Origin: Siphonodentalium dalli
Lineage: Eukaryota > Mollusca > Scaphopoda > Gadilida > Siphonodentaliidae
Length of the DNA: 64,000 nucleotides
Direction: 5' to 3'
Assembly: GCA_032622095.1 (NCBI GenBank)
Contig: CP136066.1
Location: 42,173,835 to 42,237,834 of the forward strand
Shown: piece by piece, positions 1-9,912 of the stretch
How the letters are laid out: every line of letters starts with the position of its first letter
Numbering within the stretch: the first letter of the stretch is position 1
Made by a program: the position numbers and the translations under genes
The notes under the pieces: model-generated
Database searches by the model: none
The model's input: the letters and a program-made list of their open reading frames with translations, nothing else
What the model was told of the DNA's origin: nothing

Positions 1-63
1 CGATATTAGATCGTTGTTATTATCGATATTAGATCGTTGTTATTATCGATATTAGATCGTTGT
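1..63. repeat. 23-bp tandem repeat, about 2.7 copies
   Basis: The unit begins CGATATTAGATCGTTG and repeats at positions 1, 24 and 47. The array may continue beyond the left edge of the window. Confidence 0.85.
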
Positions 64-167
64 CGTTACCTTTGAATTTATTGAAATTGGCGTACAGTCT
101 CCCTTTAAGTCGAGTAAACTTTGACTAGATAGAACCCCGAATACATCTGTAAAACGTCAAGGCTCAT

Positions 168-943
168 TTAACCATTTCTATACTAAATGGACTCTCCCAT
201 TCGGTTATAAAGGTATACATTGGAACGATCTATTATCATTTTGAGGGGTGTTCATGTAATTAAAGCAGACGACATACATACGAAAGAAAAGATAATACAA
301 GTGCAGAAGGATTAATATGTGCATTGGATGGAATATGGTCGTTTGTTAAACTTATAATCTGAACATTCCATAATGGCTACTCGTCAATGAGTATTTAGTA
401 CACCACACTCTTAGAACAAATGTGTATAAATACTACACAATATGTGTTACATTTGATCTTAAACAAAATTGTGTAGAAATGCAACATGACATAAATGTGT
501 CGGTGGAATTTTCTCAACATTGAATATGAGTGAATATCTGAGTATATTATATTTAATAGATGAGATATGTTCTATTTGAGATATAAACCTCGTAAAAGCT
601 GCCATAATAAAAAATTGGCAGCTGCTTTAAAACATTGAGCTACACAATTATGTGTTGTTCAGTATTTACACAAACATAGTGTAAAACAAAGTTTAAAGCT
701 GCTGCCAATTGTTTGTTCTGTGGTAGCCATTACGAGTTTTGTGTCTCCAATAGGACACATTTCATCTAATAACTATGATACACTCACATATTCAATCATA
801 TTCAACATTGATGATATTCCACCGACACATTTAATAATTATATGTCATATGTCATTTCTACACAATTTTGTTTAAGATCAAATGTAACACATTTTGTGTA
901 GTATTTATACACATTTGTTCTAAGAGTGCATGCGTACGGTTAA
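168..943 (-). mobile_element. TTAA-ended MITE, single-unit copy, interrupted
   Basis: The left end is TTAA followed by CCATTTCTATACTAAATGG. The body contains the reverse complement of the conserved segment GAATAATAGACCATTCC/GTCGTCTGC seen in the other family members. Near 352-405 comes one copy of the terminal unit (CTGAACATTCC ... GAGTATTTAGTAC). The expected final TTAA lies at 940-943, beyond an inserted palindromic MITE. TTAA targets with CCCTTT ends are typical of piggyBac-type elements. There is no transposase, so this is a non-autonomous copy. Confidence 0.65.
406..928. mobile_element. Palindromic MITE with CACTCTTAGAAC ends
   Basis: The terminal inverted repeats begin CACTCTTAGAACAAATGTG on the left and mirror it on the right (GTTCTAAGAGTG at 917-928). 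The first 75 bp pair almost perfectly. Inner segments also pair more loosely (about 480-610 with 720-850), so most of the 523-bp element is a long imperfect palindrome. No coding capacity is visible. I could not settle the target duplication, so no superfamily is assigned. Confidence 0.8.
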
Positions 944-1683
944 ACGGATATGGGTCGTAAAAACCTGAAAGGTCATTATGTACATATCCCATTGCAAATT
1001 ATACCTAGCAATTCTCACTTGTCTCATTTTTGTGGATCAGGGGGTTAGCAGACACGAGATGTGCCCGTATAGGGTACGTTCATACACTCGCAAGTTTACA
1101 CGGTATGTTGTGAAGGCATTTCGTCGTAGAAAATGAAAGAATATGAAAGGAAACATCCATAAAAAATAACGACATGAGAAGTAAATATATATTCGGTGGT
1201 ATTCCTTAAAAATGTGTTCAAATACCTGTATGATTGATTCTTGCGAGATAATTGCATGCTATTTACAGGTTAATTTCGATAGCATCATTACAGGTGGAAC
1301 TACAGATAGGTTTTACATCTTAGCTGCCGTACAGTTTCGTGCATTGTATATGCATGTTTCCGTTCATATTCTGACACCATATGGTTTCCTACGATGAAAT
1401 TGAATGCCTGCAAACATATCGTGCAAACTTGATAGTGTGTGTACGAACCCTTATACGGACTTTTAAAGATGGCCTGTCCTACTTTAAACCATATATAGAA
1501 CCACAATATATAGGTGTTCTACACCCCCCCCCCCCCCCCGAAATGATTCGATCGACCCCATGATCCAATTAATACGGGGTATTGATGTCCATATATCGAA
1601 TTTCACAAGAGGAAGCTTTAACAAGTTTTACACTTTATAACTACTGGCCAGCAAGTATTAATTTTAGTCGTCAAAATTAATGG
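944..1683. other. No gene seen; poly-C tract and weak dispersed repeat
   Basis: A run of 16 C lies at 1524-1539. The stretch 1065-1180 (CATACACTCGCAAGTTT) recurs at about 33285-33490. An inverted relation between 1138-1160 and 1350-1380 (AATATGAA.GGAAACAT) suggests a degraded inverted-repeat element. The small open frames here show no family resemblance. Confidence 0.5.
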
Positions 1684-3404
1684 TTAACCCTGTTTATATT
1701 AAAGCATCATTGATGAGTAGCTATCCCATAGAACATGTTCAGATAATAAGTTTAACCCTCTCTATACTAAAGCATCATTGGTGAGTAGTTATCCCATAGG
1801 AAATGTTCAGATAATAAGTTTAACCATCTCTATACTAAAGCATCAGTGATGAATAGTTATCACAGGAAATGTTCAGATAATAAGTTTAACCCTTTCTATA
1901 GTAAAGCATCATTGGTGAGTAGTTATCCCATAGGAAATGTTCAGATAATAAGTTTAACCTTCTCTATACTAAAGCATCATTGATGGGTAGTTACCCCATA
2001 TGAAATGTTCAGATAATAAGTTTAACCCTTTCTATAGTAAAGCATCATTGGTGAGTAGTTATCCCATAGGAAATGTACCCTTTCTATAGTAAAGCATCAT
2101 TGATGAGTAGTTACCCCATAGGAAATGTTCAGATAATAAGTTTAATCCTTTCTACACTAAAGCATCATTGATGAGTAGTTACCCCATAGGAAATGTTCAG
2201 ATAATAAGTTTAACCCTTTCTATACTAAAGCATCATTGCTAAGTAGTTACCCCGTAGGAAATGTTCAGATAATAAGTTTAATCCTTTCTATACTAAAGCA
2301 TCATTGATGAGTAGTTACCCCATAGGAAATTATCCGATAATAAGTTTATTCTATACTAAAGCGTCATTGGTGAGTAGTTATCCCATAGGAAATGTTCAGA
2401 TAATAAGTTTAAACCTTTCTATACTAAAGCATCATTGATGAGTAGTTACCCCATAGGAAATGTTCAGATAATAAATTTAACCCTTTCTATACTAAAGCAT
2501 CATTGATGAGTAGTTATCCCATAGGAAATGTTCAGATAATAAGTTTAAACCTTTCTATACTAAAGCATCATTGATGAGTAGTTACCCCATAGGAAATGTT
2601 CAGATAATAAATTTAACCCTTTCTATACTAAAGCATCATTGATGAGTAGTTATCACATAGGAAATGTTCAGATAATAAGTTTAAACCTTTCTATACTAAA
2701 GCATCATTGATGAGTAGTTACCCCATAGGAAATGTTCAGATAATAAATTTAACCCTTTCTATACTAAAGCATCATTGATGAGTAGTTATCACATAGGAAA
2801 TGTTCAGATAATAAGTTTAAACCTTTCTATACTAAAGCATCATTGATGAGTAGTCACCCGATGAAATGTTCAGATAATAAGTTTAAACCTTTCTATATTA
2901 AAGCATCATTGATGAGTAGTTATCACATAGGAAATGTTCAGATAATAAGTTTAAACCTTTCTATACTAAAGCATCATTGATGAGTAGTCACCCGATGAAA
3001 TGTTCAGATAATAAGTTTAAACCTTTCTATATTAAAGCATCATTGATGAGTAGTCACCCGATGAAATGTTCAGATAATAAGTTTAAACCTTTCTATACTA
3101 AAGCATCATTGATGAGTAGTCACCCGATGAAATGTTCAGATAATAAGTTTAAACCTTTCTATACTAAAGCATCATTGATGAGTAGTCACCCGATGAAATG
3201 TTCAGATAATAAGTTCAACAGACAGATCGTTTGTTGAACTTATTATCTAAAACAAAATTCCCTCAATAAAAAAGGCTCCTTCTGCACTTCCATTTACATG
3301 TCGTCTGCTTTTATCACCATAACATCCCTCCAAATAAATAATAGACCATTCCGAAGTACACGTTTAACTGACTGGGAGAATCCATTCATTGTAGAAAGGG
3401 TTAA
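1684..3404 (+). mobile_element. TTAA-ended element with a tandem array of its own terminus (array A)
   Basis: The element starts TTAACCCTGTTTATA at 1684 and ends GTAGAAAGGGTTAA at 3404, so both ends read TTAA-CCCTTT inward. From 1684 to about 3215 it is roughly 23 tandem copies of a 66-68-bp unit (CCCTTTCTATACTAAAGCAT, then GATGAGTAGTTA, then AAATGTTCAGATAATAAG). Each unit starts with the TTAA-CCCTTT terminus itself. The array stops at a hairpin (3204-3248), followed by the unique body (CTTCTGCACTTC, GTCGTCTGC, AATAGACCATTCC, CTGGGAGAATCC). Single-unit copies elsewhere in the window show that the unit is normally one end of the element. Confidence 0.8.
3204..3248. repeat. Hairpin closing array A
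   Basis: Arms AGATAATAAGTTCAAC and GTTGAACTTATTATCT enclose about 13 bp. The left arm is the 3' end of the repeat unit, so the array abuts the hairpin stem exactly. The same hairpin occurs at 26293-26337 in a copy without an array. Confidence 0.85.
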
Positions 3405-4178
3405 ATCATTGATGGAATTTATGATGAAACTTGAGGGGTCAGCAGTCGTTTGTTGAGAATTGCTTGTTGAGACTAATTGGCTTAGTTTGTCCATATGTCC
3501 CGGGGAAATATTGAAGTCTGCGTTCAATTATTTGTGGACAGTTTTGATGAGACAATGTCAGGAAGAGACGTTGGACCTTATCTGTCGAGGACAAAAAGAC
3601 GGCAATTAACGCGAGAACTCGAGATTAGTCAAGTAGCAATTAAGGTGGACTCGATTGTTCTTATTGATCTGCTCCGGGCGTGTTAGCTCTGAAAACATTC
3701 GGAGTTAGATAGCAGACGATGGCCTGTCCGGAACCAGATGGCGCTAGTAATTTATTGACCCAGGTGTCCGAATGTAGGGCTGGGTTAGATCCGCGTTCAA
3801 CAGATTGGGTATTCGGGGCCAGAATCCTACGCTATATACTGGGGATCGGGACCACCCGCCTCAGGGACAATCCGACCCAATCGACCCGGCCCAGATAAAA
3901 AAAATGAATAACGTTCTTCAAAACGTTATTCAAAATAAAATATGGGAAACAATAGTAAATTTGTTTTTAATCAGAATGTTTAAAAGGTTAAATCAGCTAG
4001 TAATTTATATGTGTTTTATAATATGAATTTAACTTTTCAAACATTCTATGAAGAAAAAATTGTGAATATGACAAAAAATATTTAATCAAAACATGGGACG
4101 GACATTCGACCCGGGAAATCTGGACAACCTGAACCAAAATACGCCCGTCCATATGGCGAGCGTATGGTCCCACTTCCG
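3405..4178. other. No gene or recognised repeat
   Basis: Only short unsupported open frames are present. A small stem (GAATAACGTT ... AACGTTATTC) lies near 3906-3932. Confidence 0.5.
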
Positions 4179-4186
4179 GCCACTGG

Positions 4187-4431
4187 CAATCCTTGAAATA
4201 GTGCGTCTGTCATTTGCAGAATGAGGTCCCCAGAGGGTGAATTTAGTGATACTACCCCGCATAGTGGGCTAGCATCACCAAATTCACCCTCTGGGAACCT
4301 CAATCTGCTGAGGTGTAAGATCCCCAGAGGGTGAATTTGGTGATGCTAGCCCGCTATGCGGGGTAGCATCACTAAATTCAACCTCTGGGGACCTCATTCT
4401 GCAAATGACAGACACACTATTTCAAGACTTG
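4187..4431. mobile_element. hAT-type MITE, palindromic, 8-bp TSD
   Basis: The ends are CAATCCTTGAAATAG and CTATTTCAAGACTTG. The 8-bp GCCACTGG stands directly on both sides (4179-4186 and 4432-4439). An 8-bp target duplication is the hAT hallmark. The interior is a double palindrome of GAGGTCCCCAGAGGGTGAA and GTGATGCTAGCCCGC blocks. There is no transposase. The perfect TSD suggests a fairly young insertion. Confidence 0.9.
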
Positions 4432-4439
4432 GCCACTGG

Positions 4440-5424
4440 AGTAATCTCCAAACGGTCTGTTCTGTACATTGCTATCTGCATGGAACTAATGCATTGGATG
4501 AGCTATGTATAGTTGTTATGTGAGTTATTGTGCAAACAAGTGAAATGAATATGTGAATTTTACGAACATCTATCACATGGTTGAGGTGTGTTTTATTTTC
4601 CTTTTAAATTTCAGTTATATAAATACGATTTTTAGCGATTACTTAATTTTGTTATGTGAACATGTGTTGTTTTTTTTCAGGAGCATGTATACACGTAAAA
4701 AATAAATAAATAATAATAATCAACATGGATTGGGTACCGTGTTCATTTTGTCCACCCGGACCATCCGCTATCTCAAGTCATCAAGGCACTCAAATCATTG
4801 TGAAGTGTTGATGCGAGCTGTCAAAAGCAAAGGCGATGATTGACTCAAATGCTCTTAATGGCTGCCATTCGTAATGGATCTGAGGAGTGGGCGCGCGACA
4901 GGAATTCCGATCTGATCCCCGGTTATTGAGGCACGCCAATGGCTTTTCAAAGTGAAGTCGATCGCACGGTGTGACCTTCCGACATTTGCCGTTCACACCA
5001 CACTTGGTGAATTGATCGTCGGATATGTCGATTGTTGCGAGATTTTTCGCCATTGTTTCGCACTTTCTTGCTCGGACAAATAGCTGTGCATAATTTCGCT
5101 CGTGTTGCCGTATGGGTTTATGGAAACAAGGGCTGCATTTAGCGAAGTTTGCGGTCAGCTATTGAAGACAAAGGTGATTGTCTTACAGATGTGAGACTTC
5201 AATAATCAGCTACTTGATTGCTGCATCACATTCTTAGTTAATTGGGGTCTTCTGTTTCTTGCAACTTATGCTGACACAGATCATTAACCTTCTGAATACT
5301 ACAAGAAATAAGTTGAATACACCTGAACACAATTTTAATATCAATAGCTTGCGGCCATTCTTGATAGTGGCCCTTTTCAAGACTGTATGAAGCGTTGACG
5401 TGACCATAACGCGCGATAATGTCA
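4440..5424. other. No gene seen; AT-rich stretch
   Basis: The segment 4655-4680 looks like a splice acceptor (T-rich run then CAG), but stops follow in every frame, and an AAT-rich run lies at 4702-4721. No repeat family recognised. Confidence 0.45.
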
Positions 5425-5590
5425 ACTTTTTGCTTAAATAACAGGTTTTGGGCAAATTTATACTATAGTTGACTGTGGTTTAGCATTATTTTTGGACAAT
5501 TAATCGATCCTTATAACTGAAGCGGCATTTCAAAAAAAATTGTTGTTCTTGTTGGAATCTGATGATATGGGCACCATCGAATCTGATTCA
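5425..5590 (-). repeat. Dispersed repeat, copy 1
   Basis: On the minus strand this reads ATGCCGCTTCAGTTA ... ATCGATTAATTGTCCAAAA ... CAACTATAGTATAAA. It matches the plus strand at about 46073-46220 with scattered differences. The frame open in the 46-kb copy is closed here, which argues against a protein. Confidence 0.65.
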
Positions 5591-5840
5591 GTAGCTTTAA
5601 GCAAAGTCTTATTTGTATATCATGTATTTTTCGAACTATTTCAATCGCTATGATCATAGGTTTATATCTTGAGGCTTTAGCATTTTGTTGGCCCCTATAT
5701 AACCTTATATAAACTAATACATAAGATGGCATTCAAATGCCTCGAGTTTGTCTAGACACCAGGCATGCAGTGAGTGAGTTGCACCAAATTATCAAGTAAT
5801 CCGTGGGATACACATGCTACTTGTTACTAAACCAATCGAG

Positions 5841-6240
5841 TTAACCCTTTACCCAACAAACCGGCCAAAACCGGCCAAATAAAGCTTCAACAGCCTAAAA
5901 TATCTTCGGTCTGTCTCAATAGAACCATACAAATATGGATATCATTGGAACCGGCTCCTTGACCACATTGTGATAGTTACAGTTATGCCCTGTGCCAATG
6001 CATTCTCTTATATATGCGAGTCGACCATAGGTCGCCTCGCATATATAAGAGAATGCATTGGCCTAAAAAAAATCTTTTTTTAACACTTTTTACCATTTTT
6101 TCTTACATTCTTTAACAATTTTATAATTTTTAATGTGTTAAGCCAATGCATTCTCTTATATATACGAGGCGACCTATGGTCGACTCGCATATATAAGAGA
6201 ATGCATTGGCACAGGGCCCTTCTGTTGGGTAAAGGGTTCA
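5841..6240. mobile_element. TTAA-CCCTTT MITE with paired hairpin core
   Basis: The left end is TTAACCCTTTACCCAACA. The right end is GTTGGGTAAAGGGTTCA, with the last TTAA drifted to TTCA. Each half carries a 66-bp hairpin (GCCAATGCATTCTCTTATAT, loop near GACCATAGGTC), and the two hairpins are inverted copies of each other around a T-rich centre. TTAA plus CCCTTT fits a piggyBac-type MITE. The core recurs near 9510, 15890, 28680, 30710, 33550 and 51830 with other ends. Confidence 0.8.
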
Positions 6241-6740
6241 CCGCTGAGCGACTATACCACCATTATAAAGTTAGAACGTTTCATGCGATGACTTATGGGC
6301 CGCCGATAAGATCATTATAATGGGGACTATAATCCGGACCATCGAGAATTATTTATGCAAATTTAAAGTGGATTGCTGTGTTATGACCAAATGCATATCA
6401 TATACGTACATTAGATCCTTCGTACCTGCTACATCGAACAGTTACCAAACAGCTATTTATCTCGAATTCAAAATCTTCAACTGCGGGCGGTCCTATGGTA
6501 AACACCGATTGACGCGATTAAGTGGGCGAATTGGGCTGGATAAATCAAAAATTTAAATGCTTATTAATTGAAAGTAATCTAGTTATATGCGTTTTACCTG
6601 AGCGTTCCTTTGAAGTGCCGAGGGCGTTCAGTTACTCGGGCATGATTGTATATTGTTATAGATGCCCTGGTTCAGGGGGGATACATTGTGATGTGTCGCA
6701 CCACCCACTAACAGTATGATCATAAGACAATTTTTATCAC
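6241..6740. other. No gene or clear repeat
   Basis: Short overlapping open frames only, with no recognisable domains or splice framework. Confidence 0.45.
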
Positions 6741-7140
6741 ACAACACCGAATATTCGGACAATTCGAAGTTTGGTGTTAGGGGGCCTATGTTGGGGTTGT
6801 CCAACTTTAAATTTCCAACTGCGTACCCACATTGAACCAGACAAAATTCCCATGTTCGCAATATTCCATGTGCACCCCTTTTGAGTTGGAACTTTTCAAC
6901 TGGGACGACCTCAACTTCCTCAAGCTTTCAACTGTTGGAAAATCTCGAACTGGTGGCCGTTTCAGACCAAATTTTTGACAAATATAAAATTATGCTGCCG
7001 TTGGTCCGAGGACAACAAATTCCCCACTAATTACTGGTTGGTAAATCAAACAATAAGAAAAATTTCAATTATAGGTGGTGAACTCATGTTGTGTCAAGCA
7101 TGAAATTTCCAACTGTTGAACATTTTGAACAAAGTTGGTG
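6741..7140. repeat. Dispersed repeat rich in TTTCCAAC motifs
   Basis: Several copies of AAATTTCCAACTG-like words occur. The stretch 7030-7140 (GTTGTGTCAAGCATGAAAT, CCAACTGTTGAA) resembles segments at 26460-26610 and 51600-51710. The boundaries are unclear and no coding is visible. Confidence 0.5.
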
Positions 7141-7234
7141 GGTGAGACAGAATCCTTCTGCACTTGTATTATCTATATTATCGTCTGCTTATTTTCCTGA
7201 AAAACCCTCCAGATGAATAATAGACCATTCCACT

Positions 7235-7814
7235 GTATACTCACGGTGAGGAGTCACGTGGTTTCGATTTGATGAGAATCACGCATTCAAAATGGCAGAG
7301 GCGATCGAAAAAGCGACCAGAAAGGAGGAAAAAGGTAATAAACTATATAGGACATTGATAAATTGCATAGTATTTTGTCAGCAACGAGAAGATAGCATTT
7401 GCTCGTTGCTGACCAAATACTATGTAATATATCAATGTCCAGATGCTATACTATTTTTCAAACAAGTTGATACATAAGTTGTGTCAAATTCGCAGTTGTT
7501 TGCTCTAGCACTCTCACCAAAGGTGTCAGTCGAAGGATTCATCGAGATGTATATATGGACTGGTGTATTCCACTAAACTCCTACAAGCAACTTCGGTCAG
7601 AATGTTATATAGAAAACCACGGAGTATTTTCGAACAAATAAGGTATCAACTTGTTTTAAAAATAAACCAGCATATGCTCGTAACAGTAAAAACGCTATAT
7701 GTTTTATGTCAGTTTCTCGCATATTATGTTATTTGTGCGTGTGCACCAGCCTCGGCCATTGTGTATGCGTGGTACTCACCAACCTCGAAACCACGCGATT
7801 CCCCACCGTGATAC
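7235..7814. mobile_element. TIR element nested in the TTAA MITE
   Basis: The imperfect terminal inverted repeats are GTATACTCACGGTGAGGAG/CACGTGGTTTCG on the left and CGAAACCACGCG/CACCGTGATAC on the right, about 35 bp each. The interruption of the host repeat fits these ends. No transposase is recognised and the target duplication is unclear. Confidence 0.65.
7350..7440. repeat. 91-bp foldback inside the nested element
   Basis: Arms GGACATTGATAAATTGCATA and the mirrored TATCAATGTCC pair over about 38 bp around a short loop. It may be a third-level insertion or part of the host element. Confidence 0.75.
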
Positions 7815-7859
7815 TTCTAAAACCCAGTGGGAGAATCCATTTAGTGTGGAAGGGGTTAA

Positions 7860-8265
7860 GAAACCCAACAAGGGACGGATTGATAGATATTTTTTAACCA
7901 AACGTGAACATTAAACGGTGTTATGGACAAATGTAGATTGTTACAGAAACAAATGGCATTTATATATAACAGCAAGAAAGCGCATCGCCTGTTTGTGCCA
8001 AATAGAACTGATGTTCCAGGTACATTATCTGTTATCAAGGATCGGTACAAGAGACGACTTGATAGTTTTTTACCAATGGAACACGAAACGATAGTAAAAC
8101 AAAACGAAGTTGTCATCTTCCGCCAAAAGAATGCAGTCCAACTGTTCGCGCCAATGTCTTTTATAACCTCGGCTATACGATCATAGATCGCGGGAACATT
8201 AGCCCGTTGTTAAAGGCTCGTGCTCATAAGTTAGGATTGATCCAGACTTCCCAGACTACGCCTGC
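7860..8265. other. No gene recognised
   Basis: Open frames of 60-90 codons overlap on both strands at 7856-8186. None shows a known motif, and overlap on both strands argues against coding. Confidence 0.4.
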
Positions 8266-8269
8266 GTAT

Positions 8270-8675
8270 AGAGTGCCCGTCATTTGCAGAATGGGGTTCC
8301 CAGAGGGTGAATTTAATGATGCTAGCCCGCTATTCTGCTTAGGCCTCATCTTCTCTGGAAAAGTTTCTTTATTATCAAATTTCTATAGAAACTTCTTCAC
8401 ATATATAGATTATATTTCTTAAATTAGTTTAGTTTTTCTAAATCCCCAAAATTTGCAGAAGACAGTCGAGGTTCCCAATGGGTGTACATCACAATATTCA
8501 CCATTTGGGAACTTCAATCTGAGTATATGTCTAAAATAGCAGATGAGGCCATGCAGAATGAGGTCACCAGATGGCGAATTTGGTGATGCTAGCCCGCTAT
8601 GTGGGATAGCATAACTAAATTCACCATCTGGGGACATAATTCTGCACATGACAGGCACACTAAACTCAGACTTGA
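8270..8675. mobile_element. Degraded hAT-type MITE copy
   Basis: The left part has GTCATTTGCAGAATGGGGTT and GTTCCCAGAGGGTGAATTT. The right part has GATGCTAGCCCGC and CATCTGGGGACATAATTCTG, then CATGACAGGCACACT. The same blocks form the element at 4187-4431. The middle (about 8340-8560) is diverged or contains extra sequence with a weaker second palindrome (GAGGTTCCCAATGGGTG / CACCATTTGGGAAC). The ends have decayed and I could not read a TSD. Confidence 0.65.
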
Positions 8676-9466
8676 CACTCACCCCATGCAGTAAGCGTAT
8701 CGGGTAATAACGGGGTGATCGGATCTGTCCATACAAGACAATCACCAGCGAATATAGTTAACTGTCAAGAAATCTCTCTCATACATATCAACCATGATAT
8801 ATAGTTTCAAATTTATTTAAACAAACGATAATACCCAAATCATATCAACCAGACGCGAATTGATCCAGTCTATGTGTCTCTTTTTTATCAGTCTCAGCGA
8901 ACCTGCATGGGTGTCTTGTTTATCAGTTTTAGGAATCTCGATTACATTATACCCAACGCCATGGGGTAACGACCAATTCAAATATACTAGTATATAAATA
9001 ACTATACCGAGTAGTATATCACATCCTAAATATATTTTTAAACGTATTGATATGACTTGGACGATAGGTTAACATCGAAAGATATTCCGTTAACATTAAT
9101 ATTCTGCCCTATAACATTCAACGGGGTTATCCAATATTCGCACTTTTTCTATACCGTAAACCGGACATCATTCTATTGGCCAAATATGTCATTATTCGCA
9201 GAGCTCTACACATGCATGGCTGTCACCGGCATATATCTTACTGAACCAAAGGATACATACCAATTACATCATTTTAAAACAGACAACTTTCGCATAATGA
9301 ACTACTAGTAATGAGAATTAGTTCTTCGTCACTTAGTCTATAATTTGTGTTCTTTCTATCAGTTGTCCTTCTGGCCATATCCGTAGTTACAAATGACAAG
9401 CATTGTCACGTGACCTTTGCATGCAGTCATCGAACCAACAACTGATATGACCTGATAAAAACATTG
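8676..9466. other. No gene or recognised repeat
   Basis: AT-rich sequence with one unsupported 83-codon frame at 9057-9308. Confidence 0.45.
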
Positions 9467-9655
9467 TTAACCCTTTCATGACTGGAGCTTCCTGAATTTT
9501 TTGCGAAAACCCTGTGCCAATGCATTCTCTTATATATGCGAGTCGCCCATAGGGCGCCTCGCATATATAAGAGAATGCATTGGCCCTAACAATATTTACC
9601 TTAATTTTGTAAGCTAGTGCATTCTCTTATATATGCGAGGCTCCCTATGTGTTAT
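9467..9655. mobile_element. Left part of a TTAA-CCCTTT hairpin-core MITE
   Basis: It begins TTAACCCTTTCATGACTGG at 9467 and then GAGCTTCC, matching the right end of the element at 30622-31118. One complete hairpin with loop GCCCATAGGGC follows. A second hairpin begins near 9610 but is lost, so the element is 3'-truncated around 9655. Confidence 0.7.
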
Positions 9656-9912
9656 CATGAATTAGTCAGAGCACTAGACTATTAAAACTTCTAAATGTTT
9701 TTATAGGAGAGTTTTGTAAATGGCTAAGATACCTTTCGATGCCCTTACCACTGAACAAAAATATATCTGTGTCTACAGTCCAATACAAAGTTCGGGTGTG
9801 CACCTTTTTCTTGGGTGGGTAGGGAAACCCTAAACACAGGTATTTTATATGGCCTAAGTTATTGTAGGTGTTATGTGAAGATTTTCTGTCTCCGGGATTT
9901 ATGTTTATTCAT
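9656..9912. other. No gene or repeat seen
   Basis: Short unique-looking spacer before array B. Confidence 0.4.

Larger units (their letters stand above)
7146..7859 (+). mobile_element. TTAA-ended MITE fragment split by another element
   Basis: The left piece 7146-7234 carries the family body (CCTTCTGCACTTG, CGTCTGCTTATT, AATAGACCATTCC). The right piece 7815-7859 carries the end (GTGGGAGAATCCATTTAGTG, AAGGGGTTAA). Together they match the part of element A after its array. The terminal unit side is missing, so the copy is truncated as well as interrupted. Confidence 0.7.

Noticed and set aside
2977-3237. 86-codon frame with 22-residue repeats
   Set aside because: Product of the 66-bp unit variant of array A.
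4655-4685. Splice acceptor upstream of an exon
   Set aside because: The T-rich run and CAG look right, but all frames close within a few codons.
8419-8745. 108-codon minus frame
   Set aside because: It lies mostly within a degraded hAT-type MITE, and the same palindromic text is translated elsewhere in other frames.
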